A stretch of 64,000 bases of DNA, from positions 1-64,000 of the forward strand of contig CAZJMK010000010.1 of the NCBI GenBank assembly GCA_964547135.1, written 5' to 3'. Below, one piece after another: positions 38,482-46,785 of this stretch. The translations under genes and the position numbers were made by a program. Position 1 is the first letter of the stretch, and each line of letters opens with the position of its first letter. Under the pieces are notes generated by a model. It was not told the origin of the DNA. It saw nothing but the letters and a program-made list of their open reading frames with translations, and made no database searches. This DNA is from JAJXSS01 sp964547135. Its GTDB lineage: Bacteria > Planctomycetota > Phycisphaerae > Phycisphaerales > Phycisphaeraceae.

Positions 38482-39723
38482 ATGACCACCGCTCACAGCA
38501 ACCCACCCCGAAAAATCGTACTGGCCTACTCCGGCGGCCTGGACACCTCCGTCATTCTGCCCTGGCTTAAAAGTCGTTACCCCGGCGTCAAACTGGTCGC
38601 CTTTGCCGCGGAACTCGGACAGGGCGATGAACTGTCAGGCATCGAAAAGAAAGCACGCCAGAGCGGCGCTGACGAAGTGGTCGTGAAAGACCTGCGCAAA
38701 GAGTTTGCCTACGACTTTTGCTTTCCGATGTTGCGGGCACATGCCACGTATGAAGGTGACTACCTGCTGGGTACTTCGATTGCCCGACCGCTGATCGCCA
38801 AGCATCAGGTGCTGGTGGCCCATCAGACCGGGGCCGATGCCGTGGCCCATGGTGCGACGGGCAAGGGCAATGATCAGGTGCGGTTTGAATTGACAGCGAT
38901 GTCGCTGGACCCGGCTTTGCAAATCATTTCGCCCTGGAAAGACCCCCGATTTTTAGCCGATGGTCTGACGGATCGTGAAACTGCGATTGCGTTTGCCAAA
39001 AAGCACAACATTCCGATTGCGCAATCGACGAAAAAGATTTACTCACGGGACCGCAACCTTTGGCACATCAGCCACGAGGGCGCGGAAATTGAACACCCCG
39101 ATGAGGAACCGAATTGGAAAAATTGTCTGACCATCAGCGTGCCGGTGGAAAAAGCACCCGGCAAGGCTCAGTATGTTGAAATTGAATTCGACAAGGGCAC
39201 ACCGATCGCACTGGGTGGCAAAAAGTATGCAGGCCATGAACTGATTGCCCACCTCAATGAAATCGGTGGTGCGCATGCGGTGGGGCAGACGGTGCTGGTT
39301 GAAAATCGGCTCGTGGGCATGAAATCGCGCGGCGTGTACGAAACCCCCGGCGGTACGATTCTCTACGAAGCCCACAAGGCCCTGGAACAGATCACCCTCG
39401 AACGCGAGCTGTATCACTTCAAGCAGCAAATGGCGTTGCGCTACGGCGAGTTGGTGTACTACGGGCAATGGTTCCACCCGCTGCGCGAAGCGATGCAGGC
39501 CATGATCGATCAGGCTAATCAGGTGGTCACGGGCAAGGTGAAGGTGAAGTTGTACAAGGGTCGGGCGCAGGCTGTCAGTGCCGCCAGCAGCAAAAGTTTG
39601 TACGACCCGCAATTGGCAAGTTTTGCCATGAAGGATTACGACGTGACCGCAGCCCGCGGGTTCATCGACCTGTTCGGTCTGCCCATGAAGGTGCGGGGTC
39701 TGCGTCAAAAAACCAAGGGGTGA
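38482..39723 (+). CDS. argG: Argininosuccinate synthase
   Basis: ATP-dependent condensation of citrulline and aspartate in arginine biosynthesis, cytoplasmic. The 413-residue length is typical. The PP-loop AYSGGLDTS is at residues 15-23, with GATGKGNDQVRFEL near 130 and SRDRNLWHISHEG near 190. The ATG at 38482 has AGGAAAGA upstream; the earlier GTG at 38437 would only add repeat-free, non-conserved residues. It directly follows the CsaA-like gene. No other arginine gene is in the window. Confidence 0.97.
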   Translation: MTTAHSNPPRKIVLAYSGGLDTSVILPWLKSRYPGVKLVAFAAELGQGDELSGIEKKARQSGADEVVVKDLRKEFAYDFCFPMLRAHATYEGDYLLGTSIARPLIAKHQVLVAHQTGADAVAHGATGKGNDQVRFELTAMSLDPALQIISPWKDPRFLADGLTDRETAIAFAKKHNIPIAQSTKKIYSRDRNLWHISHEGAEIEHPDEEPNWKNCLTISVPVEKAPGKAQYVEIEFDKGTPIALGGKKYAGHELIAHLNEIGGAHAVGQTVLVENRLVGMKSRGVYETPGGTILYEAHKALEQITLERELYHFKQQMALRYGELVYYGQWFHPLREAMQAMIDQANQVVTGKVKVKLYKGRAQAVSAASSKSLYDPQLASFAMKDYDVTAARGFIDLFGLPMKVRGLRQKTKG

Positions 39724-39816
39724 GGGCGTTTCGGCACTTTACGAAATCAGTTGTTTACCCGACAATGGCGGTTCATCGGAGGGGGATGATTCGTGGTTAC
39801 CTGCGAGGGATGACGC

Positions 39817-42075
39817 ATGCAACTGATGACATGGACGATGGCAAGGCTGGGCAGCCGATTCAATCTGCTGCTGGAACCCTGCCGCAGACGTGTGATGCAC
39901 TCGGCCCTGGGTCGATTCCTTGATGCCCCGATGGACCTGATGGTCGGCCTGGTTGAACCCGACGGCACCGAACGTGTATTGCCCTTCACGACCCGTGGTA
40001 CGCCACTGCTCAATTGTGAACAGTTCGCACGGGTCAATTCCATCACCTATCGCGGGTACAGCGAAAAATACGGCCTGCGTTTTGAATTCAACCTGCACAG
40101 CGTTTTTTACCCGCAAAACGAAGACCTTTGCACCCTGCCCGCCTTTTATCTGGAAATGCGCGTCAATCCCTGTTCACGGGTGCGCTGGTGTGTGCCCAAG
40201 GGTGCAACGCCTGAAAATGTGAAGCTGTTCATTCGCTTGCAAAGGCCCGATACGCAGATCACAGCCGGGGTCGATGCCGACGGCACACAGGGTCGCATTG
40301 ACCTGGCATATGACAATCGACTCGAACCCACTGGTGACGCCGTGGGCGAAGGTGCGCAACACCCAGCCCGGCCCGGTCGCATGGTCAAGGCCCTCGAACG
40401 CATCGTCAGTTTGACGCCCGGTGCGGTGCCCGATGGCGATGGCAGGGGGCTGACGATTGACCTGCCCGTCACCGAAGAGGGCAGCGGTGTCAAGTGGCGG
40501 TTGGTGTGGGGGGCTTTCGTCGGCGAACCGGTGCTCGAAACCATGAACGGCGATGACCAACAGAATCAGCCCGCAGCAACCCCATCAGCGCGATTTCGTT
40601 ACGTGCGCCGATGGAAGGGGCTTGATGAGGTCATGCGCAGCTCGATAGCCCGGCGCGATGATTTTCTGGCGTTGTCACGCCGATTTGAAAAAACTTTTGA
40701 CCAGGCCCCGATGCAGGCAGCCGACCGACATCTGTTTCATCATAGTTTTCAAACTTACCTGTCGAACACCTGGTGGTGCGATTTCGAGGACGGACGCGAA
40801 TGGTTTTCCGTGTGGGAAGGCAGTTGCTATTTTCACTCGACCATCGATGTCGAATACAACGTCGCGCTGCTTTACCTGTGCCTGTGGCCCAAACTTTTGG
40901 CGATGCAGTTGCAGCAGTGGCCGGTGGTCGAAAAAACTCACGAGGCCTCCGGCGGGGCGATCATGAGTCACGACATCGGCGTCGGCCCGCGCATCGGCAA
41001 ACAAGCCTACCCGCACGATATGCCGGTCGAGGAAAACGCCAACTATTTGCTGCTGCTTCAGGCCTACAGCCACGCCACCGGCGACCTGACGGTTGCCAAA
41101 TCGGTCACTGCCCTGGTCGAACGACTGGCCAGATACCTGTTGTGGACCGACCGTGACCAATCGGGTTTTCCCTCCGAGGGTACGGCCAACACCATCGACG
41201 ACGCATCACCGGCCACGCAGTATTCACGCAAACAAACCTATCTGGCGATCAAACGACTGGCAGCGCTGGCTGCGGCGGCGGACATGCTCGAACGTGTCGG
41301 CAGCAATGGTGAACTTGCCAAAAAATGCAGTGAAACCGTCGCACGCGATGCGGTGAAAATCGACCGCAGCGCCTGGCTGGGCGATCATTATGTGGTGTGC
41401 GTTGAAAAGTCGGCCACGGGGGTGATCGACGCCTGGACGGGAAAGCCGCTCACCTTGGACGAACTGGCCGGGTGGGATGCGTATTCGATTTACACCGCCA
41501 ACGGTGTGTTGTTGCCGCTGCTTTGCGGACAGGATTGTGCGGTGGACCGCGAACAGTTGTCGATGGATGTGGTCAACGCTGCCCGTGAAACGTTGGGGCG
41601 ATATGGTTGCGGTCACACTTCGAGCGAAGTGGACAACGTCTGGGTCAGTCAAAACCTTTGGCGTGATCATGTGGCCCGGTTTTTGGATGCAAAGATCGCC
41701 AGCCACACCGACCGGTACTGGGACTTGCAGGTGATGAGCAACACCGAGCGCCAGTCGTTCGGCTTCATTGACACCTACATCAACAACAACCTTTCGTTTT
41801 ACCCGCGCGGCATCGCCTGCATCGGCTGGTTCCTCGCTCAGCCCCGATTGGTGATCGACCGCTTGGCTGGCAAGGGCACACGCATCAGCGTTGAGCCGGA
41901 TACGCATTACCCGCAGCGCTGGCCGCTTTTGCCGCTGGCGGATTGGAAGGCCGGCAAAATACCCATCTGCGTCGTCGATCGACTGGGGCGGGTGACCATC
42001 GAAGGACAGATCGACCCGATCGTGGTGCGCAGCGGCACCAACCCGGTTGCCAGTGGCGCCGGCTTGATCGGGTAG
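39817..42075 (+). CDS. GH52-like (alpha/alpha)6-barrel glycoside hydrolase
   Basis: A 752-residue protein without a signal peptide. The pattern resembles GH52 beta-xylosidases and related DUF4965-type hydrolases: a beta-sandwich N-domain to about 250, then an alpha-toroid. GREWFSVWEGSCYFHSTIDV with E334 lines up with the known GH52 nucleophile region, AIMSHDIGVGPRIGK follows, and TIDDASPATQYSRKQTYLAI could supply the acid residue. YINNNLSFYPRGIACIGWFL is near the end. The ATG at 39817 has GAGGGA 7 bases upstream. The family assignment is from memory of motifs, so moderate. Confidence 0.6.
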   Translation: MQLMTWTMARLGSRFNLLLEPCRRRVMHSALGRFLDAPMDLMVGLVEPDGTERVLPFTTRGTPLLNCEQFARVNSITYRGYSEKYGLRFEFNLHSVFYPQNEDLCTLPAFYLEMRVNPCSRVRWCVPKGATPENVKLFIRLQRPDTQITAGVDADGTQGRIDLAYDNRLEPTGDAVGEGAQHPARPGRMVKALERIVSLTPGAVPDGDGRGLTIDLPVTEEGSGVKWRLVWGAFVGEPVLETMNGDDQQNQPAATPSARFRYVRRWKGLDEVMRSSIARRDDFLALSRRFEKTFDQAPMQAADRHLFHHSFQTYLSNTWWCDFEDGREWFSVWEGSCYFHSTIDVEYNVALLYLCLWPKLLAMQLQQWPVVEKTHEASGGAIMSHDIGVGPRIGKQAYPHDMPVEENANYLLLLQAYSHATGDLTVAKSVTALVERLARYLLWTDRDQSGFPSEGTANTIDDASPATQYSRKQTYLAIKRLAALAAAADMLERVGSNGELAKKCSETVARDAVKIDRSAWLGDHYVVCVEKSATGVIDAWTGKPLTLDELAGWDAYSIYTANGVLLPLLCGQDCAVDREQLSMDVVNAARETLGRYGCGHTSSEVDNVWVSQNLWRDHVARFLDAKIASHTDRYWDLQVMSNTERQSFGFIDTYINNNLSFYPRGIACIGWFLAQPRLVIDRLAGKGTRISVEPDTHYPQRWPLLPLADWKAGKIPICVVDRLGRVTIEGQIDPIVVRSGTNPVASGAGLIG

Positions 42076-42263
42076 TGATGTCAATTTCGAAATTCGTCAT
42101 TTGTATCACTCGACCACTCGTTTGATCCGAATTGATCACACGTGACGGCGGCCAACGTAAATTCAAAGAAAAAATAGCCAACCCCATTGCGTTGAGCCGA
42201 TATTCCCCCGATAATCCATGGCTCGAACCGGTCCGCCTTGAACCAGCAACAGGAACCAACGCA

Positions 42264-44237
42264 ATGTCTTTCGACTCGACCATTCACGCCAAAGCGATTC
42301 AATTGGCCAAACTCGGTTACGAAATGACAGCCGCCGCCGGCTCGGGGCATCCGACCTCGTCCGCCAGCTTGGCGCACATCGTGTCGGTACTGATGTACAA
42401 GCAGATGCGCTGGGAACCAGCCAACCCGTCGCACCCCTGTTCCGACCGACTGGTGTTGTCGGAAGGGCACGCGGTGCCGATTGTTTATGCCGCCTGCGCC
42501 GACCTGGGCGTGATGATCGGCAAAAGCAAGGACCAGTGGCGACCGATGACCCGTGAAGATGCGATGCAGCTTCGCGCCATGGACTCGGTCGTCGATGGTC
42601 ACCCCAACCCGGCGGAAGGGTTCCCCTTTTTCGACGCAGCCACCGGCTCGCTGGGTCAGGGCCTGTCGATCGCTGCGGGTCTGGCGGCGGCAGCCAAACT
42701 CGACAACCTGGACAAACGCATTTACTGCATCATCGGCGATGGCGAAAGCCGTGAAGGTCAGATTTGGGAAGCGGTCGATTTCATCAAGGATCACAACCTC
42801 AAGGCTGTGCTGCCGATTTTCAACTGCAATGTGTACGCCCAGTCGGACGTGGTCAGCCCGCAACAGTCAGCCGAGGTGACGGCGAAAAAACTGGAAGCGT
42901 ATGGCTTCACCGCGCTGGTGATTGACGGCCATCACCCCAGTGCGATTGCCGATGCTTTTTCGAAACATGCGCAGAGTCAGTTCGACCCGCAGGCCGGCCC
43001 GGTGGCGATCGTCGCCAAAACCGTCAAGGGCTGGGGCAGTGCCTCGCAGCAGGGGCATGGTCACCACGGCAAGCCGGCGGAGGGTGACGACATGGCCAAG
43101 GCGCTGACGGAACTGGACGAAACCGGACGGTTTTTGGGAGCCTTGGGTGACACGCCGCTGAAGGGTGATTTGATGTCGCCCAACAAGCCTGGGGAGCCGG
43201 TGGTGACGCCGATGATGAGCTTCACCGAAGCCTGCGCCAAGTTCGGGTTGACCGACAAGCTCATCAGCAAGGGCAAGTGTTCGACGCGCCGGGCGTATGG
43301 TGTCGCACTGCGGGCGGCTGGTCACGCTTACAGCCATGTGGTGGCACTGGACGCGGACGTGAAGAACTCGACATTTGCGGAGGATTTTTACAAGGATGCG
43401 GAATTGAAGCCGCGTTTCTTTGAATGTCGCATTGCCGAGCAGAACATGGTCTCGGCGGCGGCGGGTTTGTCAGCCGGGGGCAAGGTTCCGTTTGCCTCGA
43501 CCTTCTCGAAATTTTTCACCCGTGCTTACGATCAGATCGAAATGGCGGTCAACAGCGGCGCCAATTTCAAGGTGGTCGGTTCGCACAGTGGGATCACGCT
43601 CGGAGCCGACGGCCCAAGCCAGATGTCGCTGCCCGATGTCGCTTGGTTCCGTTCCTTCAGCAAGGTGACCAACCAGAAGGGCAAGCCCGCGTTTTATGTG
43701 TTGCAGCCTTCCGATGCGTTTCAAGCCTATGCACTGACCAAACTGATGGTCGAACACGACGGACCGGCTTACATGCGCACCGTGCGCAGCGATGTCGAAT
43801 TCCTTTACAACGACAACGACAAGTTCGCCCTCGGCGGACACGAAGTGCTGTCGGAAGGACGCGACCTTTTGATCATCGCCAGCGGGTACATGGTGCATGA
43901 AGCCAACAAGGCGCTGGAAAAATTGGACGCACAGGGCGTCGATGCCACGCTGGTCGATCTTTATTCGCTGCCCTTTGATGAGGAGGCGATTTTGGATTTG
44001 GCCAACGAAAACAACGGCATGGTGCTGACGGTCGAGGATAATTACGCGGCAGGCATCGGCGGGGCGATAGCCGATGTCGTGGCGGAGGACGGCGGGGGCT
44101 TTACCCTGCGTCAGATGTATGTCAAACGCATCCCCAAGAGCGGCAAGACCGGTGACGAACTGTTGCGCTATTGCGAACTGTCGTCGGAGGACATTGTCAA
44201 ACAGGCGATGGCACTGTTACAGCTTTCGGCGACGTGA
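42264..44237 (+). CDS. tkt: Transketolase
   Basis: TPP-dependent transfer of two-carbon units in the pentose phosphate pathway; 657 residues. GSGHPTSSASLA is near residue 28. The thiamine-diphosphate fold GDGESREGQIWEAVDFIKDH near 159-178 ends in the required asparagine. ECRIAEQNMVSAAAGLSAGG near 388 contains the catalytic glutamate of the pyrimidine-binding domain. It is shorter in the first domain than the E. coli type, closer to the animal-like class. The ATG at 42264 has AGGAACC upstream; the longer open frame lacks homology. A strong terminator follows at 44349. Confidence 0.95.
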   Translation: MSFDSTIHAKAIQLAKLGYEMTAAAGSGHPTSSASLAHIVSVLMYKQMRWEPANPSHPCSDRLVLSEGHAVPIVYAACADLGVMIGKSKDQWRPMTREDAMQLRAMDSVVDGHPNPAEGFPFFDAATGSLGQGLSIAAGLAAAAKLDNLDKRIYCIIGDGESREGQIWEAVDFIKDHNLKAVLPIFNCNVYAQSDVVSPQQSAEVTAKKLEAYGFTALVIDGHHPSAIADAFSKHAQSQFDPQAGPVAIVAKTVKGWGSASQQGHGHHGKPAEGDDMAKALTELDETGRFLGALGDTPLKGDLMSPNKPGEPVVTPMMSFTEACAKFGLTDKLISKGKCSTRRAYGVALRAAGHAYSHVVALDADVKNSTFAEDFYKDAELKPRFFECRIAEQNMVSAAAGLSAGGKVPFASTFSKFFTRAYDQIEMAVNSGANFKVVGSHSGITLGADGPSQMSLPDVAWFRSFSKVTNQKGKPAFYVLQPSDAFQAYALTKLMVEHDGPAYMRTVRSDVEFLYNDNDKFALGGHEVLSEGRDLLIIASGYMVHEANKALEKLDAQGVDATLVDLYSLPFDEEAILDLANENNGMVLTVEDNYAAGIGGAIADVVAEDGGGFTLRQMYVKRIPKSGKTGDELLRYCELSSEDIVKQAMALLQLSAT

Positions 44238-44348
44238 TTTTAAGAAGTGGCCAACTGACGAAAATTTCGAATTTCGAATTTCGGATTTCGAATATAAAAC
44301 CAGACTCACCGACCAACCGATTAACCGACTCACCGATGAATCAACCCC

Positions 44349-44375
44349 ACCCACGCTTAATCGCGTGGGTTTTTT
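44349..44375 (+). terminator. Rho-independent terminator after tkt
   Basis: ACCCACGC, six-base loop TTAATC, GCGTGGGT, then TTTTT. A perfect 8-bp stem. It ends just 12 bases before the start codon of the next gene, so that gene needs a promoter upstream of, or within, this hairpin. Confidence 0.88.
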
Positions 44376-44387
44376 ACAGAAGAGCGC

Positions 44388-44999
44388 ATGATCACGAACT
44401 TATGGACAGTGTTGGCGGACTTGTTGCACCGCGGTGGGCCGGCGATGGTGGTGCTGATGATCATGTCGATGGTGTCGCTGACGATTTTGTTTGAACGCTG
44501 CTGGTTCTGGGTGCGAACACAAAGGCGTGCGAGTCAGCGGGTGGCGACGATGGCACGCTGGCTGCGTGAGGGTGAAATTGAAAAACTGCGTGGGTTTCTG
44601 GCCGGGGCGGATGATGTGTATGCAACCGCGGTACGACGATTTTTGGATGAACCCTACAGCGATGCACTGGCGCTGGAAATCATCGATACCCAGCGGCAGC
44701 GCCTTGAACGGTTCATGGCCACGTTATCGACGATGATCACCGCAGCACCGCTGGTCGGTTTGCTGGGCACGGTAACGGGGCTGATCCGCACGTTTCAATT
44801 TTTCGGCGAGCAGGCGATGTCGGTCGATCCGCAATCGGTGGGCGTGGGTTTGTCGGAGGCATTGCTCAACACAGCGGGAGGGTTGATCATCGCGATTGCA
44901 GTGATATTTCCCTACAACGCTTTTCGCGCTCAGGTGCAGCAATCATTGACCCGCTTGGAATCACTGGTGGCAGCGGCGGCGAGTCGGGGAACCAAGTGA
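44388..44999 (+). CDS. MotA/TolQ/ExbB proton-channel family protein
   Basis: A 203-residue inner-membrane protein with three hydrophobic segments (MVVLMIMSMVSLTILFERCW near the start, then around 115-135 and 158-180). The family signature LVGLLGTVTGLIRTFQFFGE is followed by LLNTAGGLIIAIAVIFPYNA. Relatives couple proton flow to TonB- or Tol-type work together with an ExbD/TolR partner, but no such partner follows; the next 250 bases are repeats. The ATG at 44388 lies just after the tkt terminator. Confidence 0.85.
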   Translation: MITNLWTVLADLLHRGGPAMVVLMIMSMVSLTILFERCWFWVRTQRRASQRVATMARWLREGEIEKLRGFLAGADDVYATAVRRFLDEPYSDALALEIIDTQRQRLERFMATLSTMITAAPLVGLLGTVTGLIRTFQFFGEQAMSVDPQSVGVGLSEALLNTAGGLIIAIAVIFPYNAFRAQVQQSLTRLESLVAAAASRGTK

Positions 45000-45249
45000 G
45001 GGTGATTACCAATTTCGGAACAAGCCAAGGACGAGGAGCATAGCGACGAGGACTTGGGTATGGTTTGGTGAATCGGCCCGAAGTTTGTTGGTCTTTCGTA
45101 TCAACCGATTTGCCGATTGACCGATTCACCATACAGAATACCCGAGCCGTCGGCGGGGACGCCTCCGACTCGGCTTGGTTTGCTAAATCCGACGGCTTTA
45201 ACAGCGGGTCATCCCGCTAAATTCGAAATTCAACATTCGAAATTCATTC
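45000..45249. repeat. Repeat mosaic I, G and H
   Basis: GGACGAGGAGCATAGCGACG with ACTTGGGTATGG (family I), family G (AACCGATTTGCCGATTGACC), a second family I half (CCCGAGCCGTCGGCGGGGAC), and family H (TTCGAAATTCAACATTCGAA). No gene is visible. Confidence 0.75.
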
Positions 45250-46632
45250 ATGCCTCGTCGCACCGCGCCCCAATTTGCCTGCCCGGCCCTGGCGGACCTC
45301 GCCCGACAGTTGCTGTTCACCCCGCCGATGCGTCGGGTTGAGCAACTCAAACGTTCGGAGCGCCTGCATGATGAGTTGCAGGCCGACGGGCTTTACCCGC
45401 TTGAGTTTGTGGTGTATCGCATCACCGGGTATCGCAGCGATTACCAGCAGGATGACTTGCTGGTGGGCGAGGCGGTGCAGCGTGATTTGCGATTGCTCAT
45501 CGACCAGCTCAGTTACAGCATCGATGAACCGGCCAACGACCATGACCCGGTGTTCAGCGGCGAACAACTGGCAAAGCGTTGGAATGTGAGCACCAAAACG
45601 TTGTCACGCTGGCGGAAACTGGGCTTACGCTGGCGATGGGTGCTGACGGAGGACGGTCGCACCCGGCAGGTGGTGTACCCGCAGCGCTCGGTCGAGTTGT
45701 TTGCAAAATTTCATACACCGGTGATCAAGCGGGCAACAGGTTTTTCACACATTGCTGAGTCGGACAAACAACGGTTGATCGAGCGTGCCCGGCGGATTGC
45801 CTCTGCTCATGAGGTCAGCCCACATCAACTGGCTGCCCATCTGGCCAGGCGCACCGGTCGTGCGGTGGAAACATTGCGGTTGATACTACTCAAATATGAT
45901 CAGGAGCAACCAGAGCGGGCGATTTTCAAGGATCGTACCCAACCACTGTCGGGGCATGAAAAGCGGATCATTGTGCGAGCGTTTCGGATGGGTGTGCCGA
46001 TGCGGAAGATTGTGCAGCGGTTTGAGCGAACCAGGGCGAGTTTGTACCGGGTGATTTATGAGGCGCGGGCGCAGCAGTTAAGGCAGATGAAACTGCCGTA
46101 TCACGAGCTTGCGACGTTTGGGCGTGAGGATGCCCAGGCGGTGTATTTACGGGGTTTGCCGGAGGCGACCGGGGGTGATTTGGTGAAGCGGCCGAGGGTG
46201 AAGGTGGATGATTTGCCGGTGAATCTGCAAACGGTTTTTGCCGGGCCGATGTTGACGGGGGCAAGGCAGCAGGCATTGCTGGTGCGCATCAATTATTTGC
46301 ATTACCGGGCGGCACAGCTGCGTGAGCAGTTGGATCGATATCACCCGCGGGCGGGTCAGTTGGATTTGATGGAAGCATGGGTGAAACAGGCACAAATGTT
46401 TCGATCAGAATTGATTCAGGGAACAGCGCCGATGGTGTTGTCGGCTGTGCGGCAACATTTTGTGAATCAGCCGAAGGTCGGCGGATGGGCGCACCGTTTT
46501 TTGCCGGTGCTGCAACAGGCGATGAAGGTGCAAGCGGAGTGCATTGATCAATTTGATATCGGGGGGAAAACGAGTTTTCAGGCGTATTTGAACTGGGCGC
46601 TGTTGCGCCATCTGGCGGGAATACGGGGATAG
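45250..46632 (+). CDS. Sigma-70-like protein with region 2 at its C-terminus
   Basis: A 460-residue protein without close family name. The N-terminal part (1-90) is unique. A MerR-like helix-turn-helix follows (SGEQLAKRWNVSTKTLSRWR, residues 97-116), then at 235-280 a region-4-like segment (LSGHEKRIIVRAFRMGVPMR and IVQRFERTRASLYRVIYEAR). The C-terminus (340-460) resembles sigma-70 region 1.2-2: INYLHYRAAQLREQLD, then a helical segment, and IDQFDIGGKTSFQAYLNWAL, aligning with the VEKFDYxRGxKFSTYAxWxI core. It is probably a DNA-binding transcription factor related to sigma factors that I associate with Planctomycetota. Confidence 0.6.
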   Translation: MPRRTAPQFACPALADLARQLLFTPPMRRVEQLKRSERLHDELQADGLYPLEFVVYRITGYRSDYQQDDLLVGEAVQRDLRLLIDQLSYSIDEPANDHDPVFSGEQLAKRWNVSTKTLSRWRKLGLRWRWVLTEDGRTRQVVYPQRSVELFAKFHTPVIKRATGFSHIAESDKQRLIERARRIASAHEVSPHQLAAHLARRTGRAVETLRLILLKYDQEQPERAIFKDRTQPLSGHEKRIIVRAFRMGVPMRKIVQRFERTRASLYRVIYEARAQQLRQMKLPYHELATFGREDAQAVYLRGLPEATGGDLVKRPRVKVDDLPVNLQTVFAGPMLTGARQQALLVRINYLHYRAAQLREQLDRYHPRAGQLDLMEAWVKQAQMFRSELIQGTAPMVLSAVRQHFVNQPKVGGWAHRFLPVLQQAMKVQAECIDQFDIGGKTSFQAYLNWALLRHLAGIRG

Positions 46633-46650
46633 GGAAGTTCGTATTTTGAT

Positions 46651-46716
46651 GACGCCGAGGGCTTTAGCCCCGGATGAAAAAAAGAAAAATCATCCGGCCC
46701 TGAAGGGCACGGCGTC
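46651..46716. repeat. Family C hairpin element, 66 bp
   Basis: GACGCCGAGGGCTTTAGCCC with CGGATGA pairs with TCATCCGG and CCCTGAAGGGCACGGCGTC across a 13-base A-rich loop. This is the most symmetrical copy in the window and could also end transcription of the sigma-like gene. Confidence 0.8.
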
Positions 46717-46785
46717 AAAATCGATGTGGGTTGGGCGTGCAGTGATCGTCGGTGCATGGCCGATTGGTCACTACAATGAGCGGTC

